Source: Hypericum androsaemum (lineage: Eukaryota; Streptophyta; Magnoliopsida; Malpighiales; Hypericaceae). From it: a stretch of DNA of 64,000 bases. A model generated the notes under the pieces. It made no database searches. It had not been told where the DNA came from and saw only the letters and a program-made list of their open reading frames with translations. Of the stretch, positions 1 through 10,925 are shown piece by piece (positions within the stretch are counted from its first letter, which is position 1; every line of letters starts with the position of its first letter). The DNA lies in assembly GCA_963995505.1 (NCBI GenBank), contig OZ023182.1:7928707-7992706 (forward strand). The letters are read 5' to 3'. A program made the translations under genes and the position numbers.

Positions 1-166
1 TATTGAAGTAAAAGCCAGTGCAATCTTTGATCCGATGGGTCTCATTTGAGGAAGCGTGTCGAAAATCTCACATCTCTTAAAACACGAGTGGGGGCAAGTT
101 TATAAGTGTAGATAATCTACCAACCCATTGCCTTAAGATTTTGGGGTAGATATGAAGATTCTAACA
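1..166 (+). mobile_element. Probable 3' end of an LTR element inserted in LINE copy 1
   Basis: The stretch has no coding signal and ends in TTCTAACA directly against the LINE sequence that starts at 167. The related LINE copy at about 8028 runs through the same point without interruption, so bases 1-166 look like inserted DNA. The terminal CA fits an LTR end. The other end lies outside the window, so the element type cannot be proven. Confidence 0.35.
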
Positions 167-581
167 TGAGGGGTACCTCCGCATCTGTCCTTATCAATGG
201 TTCGTCGAGTCACCTTTTCAAGTTAGATAAGGGTCTGAAAGAGGAGGACCCTTTATCGTCGTACTTGTGTATGGTCGTTGCTGAGGGTTTAAGGCATGTG
301 GTATGTAGGGCGGCTGCCTGTGACATAATTAAAGAGGTTGGGTCAAAAACTGAGTATAATCCAATGCACCGAGGACGCTCTGTTATTTTCAGAGGCGTCT
401 CTTTGTAGCCTCACCAATCTCAAACACATTCTTATGACATTCTCACTGGTATCGAGACTTTCGATTAACTTTGATAAGAGCTCGGTTATTGACATTAATA
501 TTGGGGAGGACCTCCTAGAATCTATAGAATTGGATTGGGGATCCAAAAGATAGAGTTTGTCCTTCAAATACTTAGGGGTTC
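167..581 (+). mobile_element. L1-type LINE reverse-transcriptase fragment, copy 1, left part
   Basis: The translation resembles the RT of plant L1 LINEs. It has an RGxSASVLINGS-like start, the KGLKEEDPLSSYL segment that corresponds to the usual RQGDPLSPYL motif, and a catalytic-loop region degraded from the CADDTLLF form that survives in copy 2 (8701-8720). The frame is broken near 340-410. It is interrupted at 582 by a Copia element and resumes at 5250. The single GGTCAAAA at 341-348 is the empty site of the MITE found in copy 2. It is a non-functional fragment with neither ORF1 nor endonuclease. Confidence 0.8.
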
Positions 582-810
582 TGTTAGATAATTGAGCCCA
601 ATTTTCACTTAGGCCTTTGGGCCAAGTTTAGTCCATCTTATATATATGTAATAGACATGTTAGAATAGTAGAGAATGATCTAGAATTAATTTTCCCTTCC
701 ACTTCACCTCTCTGTAACTTCGTCCAGCAACTTCTTCCCCTCCTTCTCTGTCCATTTTTTTTTGAAATCATACTTCCATCTCTAAGTAAAATCTAGATAC
801 AATTATAACA
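582..810 (+). repeat. 5' LTR of Copia element 1
   Basis: The 229-bp repeat is bounded by TG...CA and matches 5017-5244. It contains TATATATA near 640-647, a plausible core promoter for the element transcript. The left duplication GGTTC abuts it at 577-581. Confidence 0.93.
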
Positions 811-813
811 AAC

Positions 814-825
814 TGGTATCAGAGC
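814..825 (+). other. Primer-binding site of Copia element 1
   Basis: TGGTATCAGAGC lies three bases after the 5' LTR. It is complementary to the 3' end of initiator tRNA-Met, the usual minus-strand primer of plant Copia elements. Confidence 0.9.
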
Positions 826-1050
826 TAGTTTGTCGTGACCCATCATTGGTTCGAGGAGAGAGGCTCGGTGAACAGTAGTCTATTTTGAAGAGGGAGAGGA
901 CGTCCGTGCTCCTCGCTGTCCACCTTTGCTCCTTGACGTTTGTGGGTCTTGGTGTGTCGACCGAGCATCGTTGTGGGTCTAGTTACCGCTGCCCTAAGGT
1001 ATCTCGTGAAACCCTAACTTTTTAGGGTTGTTGGGTTTGAATCGGTTGAG

Positions 1051-1641
1051 ATGGAGATGTCGACGAAGTATGATGCGAAGACGAGTTTTGCACTATGGCA
1101 AGTGCGTATGGGTGCTATTTTGTCTAGTCTTGGAATTAAGGGTGCCATTTATGGTAGAGACAAATTGGGTGATGCTATTTCGGACAAGAAGTGGCAAGAT
1201 ATGGATGATAAGGCTCTCTCTACTATTCAATTATGTTTGAGTAATGCAACATTACAGGAAGTCCTATCGGAGAAAATCACAAAAGGTTTGTGGGAAAAGT
1301 TAGAGTGCATTTATATGAAAAAGTCACTAACTAATCGTTTGCGGCTGAAATTGCGGCTCTACACTCTTCGCATAGATGAAGGTACATCACTTTCTGATCA
1401 TATTGCAGAGTTTACTTCAATCTTGAATGATTTGGATAAATTGGATATAAAGGTAGAGGATGAGGACCAAGCCCTGTTGTTGTTATGTTCATTACCTGCA
1501 TCATATAAGTCTTTTAGAGATATGATGGTTTATAGTAGAGAGAAGATTACCCTTGATGATGTTAAAAGTAATTTGCAAGCCAAGTTGCACTTGGATAGTG
1601 AGATGACCAATGTTGAGAAGGAGAGTCAAGGTGTTGGTTAG
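1051..1641 (+). pseudogene. gag: gag capsid region of Copia element 1
   Basis: The 196-codon frame starts at an ATG and matches the plant Copia gag type, with FALWQVRM near the N-terminus and the LLLCSLPASYKSFRD segment near residue 150. The product would form the particle that packages element RNA. A TAG at 1639-1641 separates it from the zinc knuckle that continues in the same frame, where a functional element would read on into pol. The capsid part itself is uninterrupted, so decay here is limited. Confidence 0.88.
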
Positions 1642-1644
1642 GTT

Positions 1645-2046
1645 GTGGACCGGGGTAGGCCTAAAGAAAGAACTCTGAAAGATTCAAGAACCCGTTCCAA
1701 GTCCAGGAAAAAGAATCTCACATGTCATTATTGCAAGAAGAAGGGACACATCAAGGCTGATTGTTTCAAGTTGAAGAATAAACAAAAGGCTAAATGTGTT
1801 GTTTCAGAGGAGGCTAATGTAGCTGGTGGTGATACAATTGACACTCTTTGTGCAATTGATTGTAGTGTTAATGATGAGAATTCTTGGATTATGGATACAG
1901 GTGCCTCTCAACACATGACTCCAAATAGAGATTGGTTTGAGACATATCAGTCGTCAAATGGCAAGATACTCATGGAAAATAATAATTTATGCAAGGTTGC
2001 AGGTGTTGGCACAATCAAGATTAAGTTTCATGATGGCAAGATCTGA
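1645..2046 (+). pseudogene. gag zinc knuckle and protease of Copia element 1
   Basis: A CCHC knuckle (CHYCKKKGHIKADC) lies about 26 residues in and would bind element RNA. It is followed by the aspartic protease signature WIMDTGASQH, the active-site motif of Copia proteases. The frame closes at a TGA (2044-2046), after which protease sequence continues in the same frame. This is one piece of a single polyprotein rather than a separate gene. Confidence 0.88.
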
Positions 2047-2049
2047 AGA

Positions 2050-3191
2050 TTGACAGGTGTGGGGCATATACCTGACTTAACAAAAAACTTGATCTCATCA
2101 GGGTCACTTGAAGAAAAGGGATGCAAGTTCCAAAGTGAAGGTGGAGTTTTACGAATTTTAAGAGGAGCTCTTACTATTATGAAGGCAAAGAGAGTTGGAA
2201 CTCTCTATTTCTTGCAAGGTTCCACGGTCAAGGATTCAGCCGCTATTGCTTATCCTACCTCGGATGCGGATGTTACAAAGTTGTGGCATATGAGGTTAGG
2301 ATATATGAGTGAGCGGGGAATGGCTATCTTGAGTAAAAGAGGTTTGTTGTGTGGCCAATGCACAAGTAGCATGAGCTTTTGTGAACATTGTGTATATGGC
2401 AAACAAAAGAGGTTAAGCTTCTCAACGGCCATTCATTCGACCAAAGGAACAATGGATTACATTCATTCGGATCTTTGGGGACCCTCTCGTGTGCCATCAA
2501 AAGGTAAAGGTTCTCGTTACTTGCTTACTTTCATTGATGACTTTTCTAGAAAAGTATGGGTTTATTTCTTGAAGGAGAAAAACCAAGTGTTCAAGACCAT
2601 CAAAGAATGGAAAACCCTTTTGGAAAAGCAAACAGGAAAGAAAGTGAAGAGATTGAGAACTGATAATGATTTAGAATATTGTAACCGAGAATTTGATGAG
2701 TTTTGCAAAACCAAAGGGATTGTTCGGCATAAGACCGTTGTGTATACTCCACAACAAAATGGGTTACAGAAAGGGTAAATAGGACACTACTTGAAAAGGC
2801 TCGATGTATACTTTTCAATGCAGGTTTGAGTAAGGAATTTTGGGCAGAAGCTGTGAGCACTTCATGCTATTTGATGAATCGATCTCCTACCACTTCCATT
2901 GAGTACAAGACACCCGAGGAGGTATGGTCGGGTAAGCTGGCTGATTATTCAATCTTAAAAGTGTTCGGTTGTCCTGCTTATGCTCACACAAATGAAGGAA
3001 AGTTAGAGCCAAGAGCAAAGAAGTGTATTTTTGTTGGGTATCCTATGAATGTGAAGGGATACAAGATATGGTGTCCTAAATTGTCCAAGTTTCTCATCTC
3101 AAGAGATGTTACATTTGATGAGTTGGCAATGTTGAAAGCAAAGGATGTTGCTTCCGAGTCGGCTATTAAGGAGAATAAGAAAGTTCAGTAA
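2050..3191 (+). pseudogene. Protease end and integrase of Copia element 1
   Basis: The protease C-terminus is followed by the integrase zinc-binding region and DDE catalytic core. The zinc-binding stretch LWHMRLGYMSERG has Tyr where Copia integrases usually have the second His, while the later CEHC pair remains. The core shows HSDLWGPS, FIDDFSRKVW and RTDNDLEY. A one-base loss near 2761-2765 shifts the frame inside the catalytic Glu region, so integrase resumes in another frame from about 2780 and stops at 3189-3191. An inserted integrase is excluded by these breaks. Confidence 0.88.
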
Positions 3192-3194
3192 AAG

Positions 3195-4934
3195 GTGGAG
3201 TTTGAGGTGCCGGTTCCAAAATTTGATGAAGAAGAAGAAGGTCAAGAAGTCAAGCAACCTTATTCTTTGGCTAGGGACCGACCTAGAAGGGAGACCAAAG
3301 CACCGGAAAGGTATGGATGGTCTGATTTTGCTTTCTATTTGGCTGCTATTGAAGAGGTAGAGTTTAGTGATCTATCAACATATGAAGAAGCAGTTTCTTC
3401 CAAAGATGTAGCTGAATGGGTTGGTGCCATAAAGGAGGAGGTTCATTCCTCGGAAAGAAATCAGACTTGGACTCTTGTGAAGCCACCTAATGACAAGAGA
3501 ATTGTTGGTTGTAAGTGGGTTTTCAAGAGGAAGGTAGATGGATCAAGTTCTAAATTTTTTTGATATAAGGCAAGGCTTGTGGCTAAGGGTTATAGGCAAG
3601 TGCAAGGTATTGACTTCAATGAAGTATTCTCACTCGTTGTTAAGCATACCTCCATTCAGATTTTGCTCACTTTGGTTGCAATGAAAGATTTGGAATTGGA
3701 ACAATTGGATGTGAAAATAGCTTTCTTGCATGGCGATTTAGAAGAGTAAATCTATATGGAAGAACCGGAGGGTTTCAAAGTTCTGGGATATGAGGACCAT
3801 GTGTGATTATTGAAGAAGTCACTTTATGGCCTTAAGCAGTCACCTCGGCAATGGTATAAGAAGTTTGACTCTTTCATGGTTAGTATCAATTTCTCCCGTT
3901 CTAATTATAATAGTTGTGTTTATTTTAAGAAGTTGAATGGTGGTGATTTCATCTACTTGTTATTGTATGTGGATGATATGTTAATTGCGGCCACCAATAT
4001 GGGAGAAATTAAAAAGTTGAAAGAGCAACTTAGCTCGGTATTTGAGATGAAAGATTTGGGGGCTGCTAAGAGAATCATTGGTATGGAGATCACAAGAGAT
4101 CGTTCCAACTGGAAGCTTTATCTTTCACAAAAGAATTTTTCCGAGAAAGTTCTTCATCAGTTTCGGTTTAACATGAAGAATCTTAAAGTTGTCTCTACTC
4201 CTCTTGCAAAATATTTCAAGCTTTCACGTGAATTGAGTCCGAAGTCCGATGGTGAAAGGAGATACATGGAGAAGGTTCCATATTCAAGTGCCGTTGGGAG
4301 CCTAATGTATTTGATGGTATGTACTCGACCCGATCTTTCACAAGCTATTAGTGTGGTTAGCAGGTATCTTTCTTGTCCTGGAAAAAGGCATTGGAAAGTA
4401 GTGAAATAGATTTTTCGCTATTTGAAAGGTACCGTTGATGCTCGTTTGGAGTTTGGGAAAGGAAATAGTGCACTAACCGGTTATGTGGATTCTGATTATG
4501 GTGGTGATCTTGATAAGGATAGATCATTGACAGGGTACATTTTCACTCTTGACAAATCTGCAATTAGTTGAAAGTCTCAACTCCAGCCAACTGTTGCACT
4601 TTCAACTACCGAAGCCGAATACATGGCAATTACAGAGGCAATCAAAGAAGCGATTTGGCTCAAATTATTTATTGGTGAGATGTCTTCTTTTCTTGGTTCT
4701 ATTATGGTATTTTGTGACAGCCAAAGTGCAGTTCATTTGACAAAGGACCGTATGTACCATGAGAGGACCAAGCATATTGACATCCAGTACCATTTTCTTC
4801 GAGACGTCATCTCAGAAGGTAAAGCTCTTGTGAAGAAGATTGGTACGGAGTCAAATCCTGCTGACATGCTCACAAAGCCTCTTTCAGTTGCAAAGTTTCG
4901 ATTTTACACTAATTTGGTATCGGTTTGTTACTAG
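3195..4934 (+). pseudogene. Reverse transcriptase and RNase H of Copia element 1
   Basis: The RT palm motif LLYVDDMLIAA lies around 3955-3990, preceded by KKSLYGLKQSPRQW. The RNase H part shows TEAEYMAITEA, CDSQSAVHL and ADMLTKPL near the end. In-frame stops interrupt it at 3561-3563, 3747-3749, 3804-3806, 4407-4409 and 4568-4570. Several replace codons that differ by one C-to-T or G-to-A change, as expected for a methylated, silenced element. Confidence 0.9.
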
Positions 4935-5016
4935 CTTTTGCTAGTTGTGTTTAGTGTTCGTTGTTTGGTTAATGTTCGATTTTTGGTTTGGACACAATTT
5001 GGCTCAAGGTAGAGAT

Positions 5017-5244
5017 TGTTAGATAATTGAGCCCAATTTTCACTTGGGCCTTTGAGCTAAGTTTAGTCCATCTTATATATATGTAATAGACATGTTAGAA
5101 TAGTAGAGAATGATCTAGAATTAATTTTTTCTTCCACTTCACCTCTCTGTGACTTCGTCCAACAACTTCTTCCCCTCCTTCTCTGTCCATTTTTTTTGAA
5201 ATCATACTTCCACCTCTAAGTAAAATCTAGATACAACTATAACA
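5017..5244 (+). repeat. 3' LTR of Copia element 1
   Basis: The 228-bp repeat matches 582-810. The preceding purine-rich GGCTCAAGGTAGAGAT (5001-5016) is the likely plus-strand primer. The duplication GGTTC follows at 5245-5249. Confidence 0.93.
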
Positions 5245-5249
5245 GGTTC

Positions 5250-5418
5250 CAATCGGAGCCTCGATGAAGCAGCGATGCCACAGGGAATTGATTATTGAGC
5301 TGGTGGATATGAGCTTGCTAGTTGGAGAAGGAGCATGATGTTTCAGGGTGGAAGAATAACCATAATTAAATCAATCTTAGCAAGTCTCCCATTATACTAC
5401 TACTCTATATATAAGGCT
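5250..5418 (+). mobile_element. LINE copy 1, right part
   Basis: This continues the LINE fragment across the Copia insertion and aligns with 8918-9050 of copy 2. Its translation includes FQGGRITIIKSILASLPLYY, the conserved stretch after the RT palm in plant L1 elements. It stops abruptly at about 5418, where the sequence changes to the B3-upstream repeat. Confidence 0.8.
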
Positions 5419-5460
5419 CAAAATTTGATTGTTTATTCAGATGGTACTAATCTGAATTGG
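5419..5460 (+). repeat. Left piece of a copy of the B3-gene upstream region
   Basis: The stretch CAAAATTTGATTGTTTATTC and the following ACTAATCTGAAT match 18338-18376, upstream of the minus-strand B3 gene. The copy continues at 7000 beyond the Mutator-like insertion. Bases 5452-5460 (CTGAATTGG) are the left target duplication. Confidence 0.75.
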
Positions 5461-5774
5461 GGGAATGGATTCTATGGGGACAAGAGTAGTCCCCAAATTT
5501 GGGGACTAAAAGAGAGATTGTGGCAATTTAGGTATTAATAAAGTAGTTAAGGGTAAAATTGAAAAACTAATAAAAACAAAATGGGAGATAGAAATTAGCT
5601 GGCACACTTTTTTATGGAAAAAATAAAAAGGTAAAAAAAATTTAAACCAATCTCACGTGAAAAGAGGAAGGGACTCTCTCTCTCTCTCTTTAAATTATTG
5701 TGAACTTCAAAAATCCTACCAACTACCAGATTTTTTTAATAAACTCAAAGAACCAAAGAATAAAAATTTAATAG

Positions 5775-6436
5775 AAAATCAATATCACTAAATTCGAAAA
5801 CCAATATTACTACGTTCAGAAACCAATATCACTGCTTTCGAAAACTAATATCACTACATTCGCAAACCAATATCACTACATTCAGAAACCAATATCACTA
5901 CGCTCGAAACCAATATCACTACATTCGGAAAACCAATATCACTACGTTCGGAAACTAATATCACGATGTTTGAAAACCAATATTACCACATTCGAAAATC
6001 ACTATCAACACATTCGAAAACCAATATCTCACCACGTTCGAAAACCAATATCACTACGTTCGAAAACCAATATCATTATAGACTAGAACCAATAGCATTA
6101 CTTACTCAAACCAATATCATTACAGACTCAAGCCAATATCAGTACATACTCAAACCAATATCAGTACATACTCAAATCAATATCATTAAAGACTAAAATC
6201 AATATCAATACATACTCAAACCAATATCAGTACAGACTAAAATCAACATCAATACAGACTTAAACCAATATCAATACATACTCGAACCAATATTATTACA
6301 GACTAAAACCAATATCATTACATACTCAAACCAAACAAAAGAGGTCACGAAAACCAATATCAATACTGTAGAAAACCAATATCACTACTGTAGAAAACTA
6401 TTATCATTACTGTAGAAAACCAATATCACTACTGTA
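5775..6436. repeat. Minisatellite inside the Mutator-like element
   Basis: About 30 head-to-tail units of roughly 20-22 bp share the core AACCAATATCA. The left units carry CTACATTCGAAA spacers, the middle ones TTACAGACTCA or ATACATACTCA, and the right ones CTACTGTAGAAA. The spacer drift along the array suggests stepwise expansion from several founder units. Confidence 0.85.
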
Positions 6437-6840
6437 TTCTCCTTCCGTCGTTTCTTCTTCTTCTTCACAGACAGCAAGCGGCGGCGGTACTCCAGGCGAC
6501 GGACGAGCGACGGCGAGCACGTCTCCTCTAGGCACGGCGTGGGTTCGTGAGCTCTCTCCCCGAGCTCTCTCTCTCCGCGAGCTCTCTCTCTCTCCTTGAC
6601 GGCTCCTTCTTCTTCCGCCGAACTCTCTCTCTCCTCGACGGCGGGATGACGCCGGGCAGCAGCGGACGGGACTCGGCCAGCAGACCTGTCGCTAACACCA
6701 TGGAACCTATTTCCTGGATTCCTGTGCCGGAGGTGGGTGGTTCTTTGGTTGGGGGGGAGAGAGAGAGAGAGGAGAGAGAGAGGGAGAGATTTTTTAATTA
6801 GTGAAAGAGAGGGTGGGAGAGGAAGAGAGATGGTTGGTTT
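6437..6840 (+). other. GC/CT-rich segment inside the Mutator-like element
   Basis: Composition changes sharply from AT-rich repeat to GC-rich sequence with CTTCTTCTT, GGCGGCGG and GAGAGAGA runs. An open stretch at 6547-6801 translates to low-complexity Ser/Leu and Glu/Arg, so it is not convincing as a gene. It resembles a 5' UTR or first-exon piece of the kind Mutator-like elements capture, but I recognise no donor gene. Confidence 0.35.
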
Positions 6841-6999
6841 AACCTAGTTTTTTGTTTAAAAAGTCAAAAATGTCCCTGATTGGTTATTGACCATTGGATG
6901 TAAATTTTTTTTTTAAATCGAATATGAGGGCTCTAAATTTAGTCCCCACCTATGGACAACTTTCTATTAGTTCCCACTCAATCCGTCCTCCTGAATTGG

Positions 7000-7650
7000 A
7001 CACTATTTCTATTTCATGTTCGTCTTATAATTAGAAACTTAGTACCGAGTTCTCTTACAATTAATTTAATTGTTTGAATAGGAAACTATGAGTGGAATCC
7101 TTTTCGGGAAACAAATCCTACCTGGAGGAGTTCTAGGTCACTTAATAACCGTTTTGTGTCAAAATTGATTATTAGCTTAGTCAAATCTCCTTCCACCCGC
7201 GGGATTGGGAATAAAATTAGGCGACGGATCGTTGGGACCATAGAAATTCTTTTCATTTGGTGGAGTTTGGGTTCAGGCCTGCTGGTTCACTTTCAAGTGT
7301 TTGGGCTTTGTAAGTTTCGGGTTATATCGTCTCCATTTATTAAATTTATTTTAAAATAATTTGCAGCCATGTGGCGGTAATATTTCATTTAAAAAAAATT
7401 ACCCACTATAAAAAATGTTGCAAATTATTACTCATTTCCATAAATATAGCAATTTACCCAAAAAAAAGGAAAAATCCATAATTTAACGCTTATTGTCATA
7501 AATACAGGTTTGTTCATGACAAAAATTTCTAGCGCAACCAAAAAAGTTGGGACGCAAAATGGAAGGTGAATAGGACAACAATGAATTAAATTTTTTTCTG
7601 TGTTTTAAAGCCCCGTCTTAATTTCAGTGGACATATAATTTTTTTGGTAA
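7000..7650 (+). repeat. Right piece of the B3-gene upstream copy (no gene attached)
   Basis: This aligns with about 18177-19030. Shared stretches include CACTATTTCTATTTC, GAAACAAATCCTACCTGGAG, TCCACCCGCGG and GGTTATATCG. It has no ORF. In the copy at 18 kb the B3 gene lies immediately left on the minus strand, but here that position is occupied by LINE sequence. This is therefore a promoter-only third copy. Confidence 0.75.
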
Positions 7651-7849
7651 ATATCTATTTTAGTACCATGTAATATGACGGGTTAACACACATAAATTTG
7701 TGGTTTAAAACTCATTAAGAAGGTCTTTGTGGTCTTCCGGATACATTTATTAAAAGTTCGGACAGCTGCCCGAGCCTAGTTGACGTCCTAGGAGCTTTCC
7801 ACGTCTGGACGTCGCCGTGTTTTGGCCTATGTGGCCCGCCATGATCATT

Positions 7850-10060
7850 GGTGATGAACAGTCGACTTTCTTTCCTGGACGCTAGATTAGTGATTGTATT
7901 CTTTCTTGCAGTGCGGTATTTGAGTATTTGAAGAAGAGGAGAATAGAGGGTGTCCTTGCCAAGATTCAGACGTTTTAAAAAATATGGGCTTTGGTGATAA
8001 ATGGTGTTGATGGATTTTTGGCAGCTTGAGGGGTGCCTCCGCATTTGTCCTTATCAATGGTTCGTCGAGTCGCCTTTTCAAGTTGGATAAGGGTCTGAAA
8101 GAAGAGGGCCCCTTATCGCCGTACTTATGTTTGATAGCTGCTAAGGGTTTAAGACGTGTGGTATGTAGGGCGGCTGCCTATGACGTAATTAAAGGGATTG
8201 ACATTACGGGATTGGGTCAAAATAGACCTGGCCATGAATTGAATCTGATTCGTGATTTGATTCGATTCGTTAAAAATTTGATTCGATTTGTCAATAATTC
8301 GATTCGAATTTGTCATAAAACGAATTGAATACGGTTCAAGATATTTATAATTCGCAAAACCGGCGAATTTAATTCGAATTCGATTCGAAAATTTGATTCT
8401 AGTTAAATTCGTGTTAAATTCGATTCAAATTCGTGTACATATAATAATAATATATGTTAAAAAAATTCAAATAAAATGGAGGGATTTGAGAGAGAAAAAT
8501 TCGGTTATAATTCGGTTATAATTCGATTCGAATTCGATTATAATTCGATTCGAATTCAAAAATTCATAATTCGTATTCAATTCGTCTTGTGAAGAATTGA
8601 ATATGGTTTAATATTTTGATGAATTTGAATAAATTCGATTCGAATTCGTCCAAATTCGAACCGTGGTCAGGTCTAGGTCAAAAGCTAAGTATAATCCAAT
8701 GCGCTGACGACACTCTGTTATTTTCAGAGGCGTCTCTTTGTAGCCTCACCAATTTCAAACACATTCTTATGACATTCTCACTGGTATCGAGGCTTTCGAT
8801 TAATTTTGATAAGAGCTCGGTTATTGGCATTAATATTGGGGAGGACCTCCTAGAATCTATAGAATTGGATTGGGGATCCAAAAGATAGAGTTTGTCCCTT
8901 CAAATACTTAGGGGTTCCAATCAGAGCCTCGATGAAGCGGCGATGCCACAGGGAATCGATTATTGAGCTAGTGGACATGAGCTTGCTAGTTGGAGAAGCA
9001 TCATGATGTCTCAGGGTGGAAGAATAACCACAATTAAATCGATCTTAGAAAGTAGGATCAAGAACTTTCTTTGGTCTAGTGATCGATGAAGAAAAGTTAA
9101 GCTAATCGTGATGCCTTTTGGGCGCGTTTGGTGGTTGTCATACATCGAGACTCCATGGAAAATGACTTCCATATGTCCAAGCTGCCATGTGATCTTCGGG
9201 TAACCATTTGGTAACTAGTGGCTGGTTGTCATGCGTTGGCTGAGTCATTTGGGAACAGGGTGGCGATAGATGTGCGCAGCAAAAATATGTGTATGTTCTT
9301 GGAAGACCCATAGATATCCTCGACTCCTCTAATAGAGGGTTTTCCCAGGCTGTATGAGCTGTCCAACCAAGAGAATGTGGTAATCCAAGAGTGTGGCATT
9401 TGGCAATCTAGCAAGTGGAATCCGTTATTATCATGGCGTAGAGGTCTTCGAGCTTGGGAGGAGGAGGTGCGCTCAATCCTCTACAGGCCGATTGGCTCAT
9501 TTCCTGGTCTTTTTAATGGCTCGGATTCCTGGAAGTGGGCTCCTGACCCTACCCAAGGATTTATAGTGGCGGGGTTGTACTCAATTCAGTTCGATGGCTT
9601 CTCAGTGACCAATCCAGGAATTTTGCAGCATAAGTTTGCAAAGCTGATCCCAACAAAAGCTTGCTACTTTCTCCAGATGGCATTATAAGGGCGTGTAAAG
9701 ACAAGAGCCAATTTTGCACGCATTGCGCTGATCGACTCTAGTGCTGCGGCTTGTCCTCTCTGCAGCTTCGAAGTCGAGTCTTCCAATCACTTATTTTTGC
9801 AGTGCAGCTTCATAAGCAAGGTGAGAAACCACTTCGAAGTCGACTCTGGACCAGCTTCTGCATAATGTAGCTCACACCTTTTCGGAATGGGCGACATGGG
9901 CTGTGGTGTCAAACAATTTTTTTACCGGGATGTGCTGCTTTCATTTATGCGACAGGAAGACCGCCATAGGCCTTGATGTAATAGGGACACTTAGACTCCT
10001 GGATATATTTTGCTTTTCCTACCTTTACACCAAGTTTGTAATGTACTTATTTCTTTGTTG
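7850..10060 (+). mobile_element. L1-type LINE fragment, copy 2 (RT to zinc-binding end)
   Basis: In order along the plus strand: an EQSTFFPGR-like RT segment (about 7850), FEYLKKRRIEGVLAKI (7920), RGASAFVLINGS (8028), the CADDTLLF catalytic loop (8701-8720), GGRITTIKSI (9016), a C-terminal WEEEVRSILY and DSWKWAPDPTQGF segment (9440-9570), and a zf-RVT-like end (PTKACYFL near 9650; CPLCSFEVESSNHLFLQC near 9755). Frameshifts, internal deletions and a 453-bp MITE (8223-8675) disrupt it. The 5' half is missing and no poly(A) tail or target duplication was found, so the ends are approximate. Confidence 0.8.
8223..8675. mobile_element. hAT-type MITE with 8-bp target duplication
   Basis: The insertion starts TAGACCTGGCCATG and ends with the complement of TAGACCTGACCACG, a 14-bp inverted repeat with two mismatches. 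Exact GGTCAAAA copies flank it (8215-8222, 8676-8683). The related LINE copy has a single GGTCAAAA (341-348) with matching flanks on both sides, which proves the insertion. The 453-bp interior is AT-rich with many GATTCGAATTCG-like palindromic units and encodes nothing. The 8-bp duplication and TAG...CTA ends fit the hAT superfamily. Confidence 0.9.
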
Positions 10061-10925
10061 TTGAATTATGCGAAGGTAGGTAATGGAGTGTGTTACACAT
10101 CCAGGACCGAATTCACTCTTACTAGGTAGAACTATTTTTTTAGTTATTCTGTCCCATGTTTGATAACTTTAATATATTCAGTGTCATTTTTATTTGGTAC
10201 ATGTAATAGTTCAATCTATAGCTGTGTGAAAGACAATACTACCTTGAAAATATATTATCTATATTCAAATACTAGCTATCTGAAATATTCGAACAAATAT
10301 TCTTTTATATTCGTATTCGAACAAGAAACTATATAGTATTTAAAAAAATTGGATACGAATAATCTTTAACAATTATTTATTTTAAATTTAATATAAAAAA
10401 TAACTATTATACTATCTTTATATATCTTCGTTCCTAAAAATATAATTTTAGAAAATCTGAATTTGTATCCAAATATTGAAATATTTTAATCAGAATAAAA
10501 AATTATATATTAATTACAAAAATTACATACCAGATAAAATAAGTATTTTTAATTGGGTTATATATGGTAAAGAAATATTAAAAAAAGAGTCTAGGATAAT
10601 ATGATAAAAGAATATTATAAGAAATTTTTATCCTTTGTTAAAGATGGGACAATAATTTGGAGGTGTGCTAGGACAAATTTCCAACTTTTTATCCGCCAAT
10701 ATTTGCACCAAACATAAGCTTGGACAAAAAAATTTGTCCAGTCTTATTTAAGCAATAGAAACAAACACAATGTAAACGTCTTTAACTCTTTATTTTAATG
10801 ACCAATCGGTACATTTTTCTGGTATCAATGGGAACCACAGGGATTAAGAATTAGCATATGACTGGTGTATTAATTAAAGAGAAACTAAATAATAAGAATT
10901 TGTCAAAATACTAAAGACTTAAATT
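10061..10925. other. AT-rich intergenic stretch
   Basis: No coding frame, RNA gene or clear repeat structure is visible. The sequence is strongly AT-rich from 10140 onward. Confidence 0.6.

Larger units (their letters stand above)
582..5244 (+). mobile_element. Ty1/Copia LTR retrotransposon 1, complete but decayed
   Basis: Two near-identical LTRs (582-810 and 5017-5244) start with TGTTAG and end with AACA. They are flanked by the 5-bp duplication GGTTC at 577-581 and 5245-5249. A primer-binding site follows the 5' LTR and a purine-rich tract precedes the 3' LTR. Internal order is gag, zinc knuckle, protease, integrase, RT, RNase H, which defines Copia; the gag start resembles the Tork/TNT1 group. 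The LINE copy at 8913-8917 keeps the uninterrupted target site. By eye the LTRs differ at nine positions, all transitions, plus one T-run length change. Many stop codons make it non-autonomous. Confidence 0.95.
5461..6990. mobile_element. Non-autonomous Mutator-like element with 9-bp target duplication
   Basis: The 1530-bp insertion splits a sequence that is continuous at 18163 and 18368. It is flanked by exact 9-bp copies of CTGAATTGG (5452-5460, 6991-6999), the duplication length typical of Mutator-like elements. The ends form a diverged inverted repeat of roughly 45 bp: GGGAATGGATT opens the left end and the complement of the right end reads GAGGACGGATT, with GGGGACT shared further in. No transposase is visible. 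The interior holds a tandem repeat (about 5775-6436) and a GC- and CT-rich part (6437-6840). Confidence 0.75.

Noticed and set aside
5775..6436. Possible CRISPR-like array
   Set aside because: Units are contiguous, spacers are related to each other, and the DNA is a plant nuclear transposon; it is a minisatellite.
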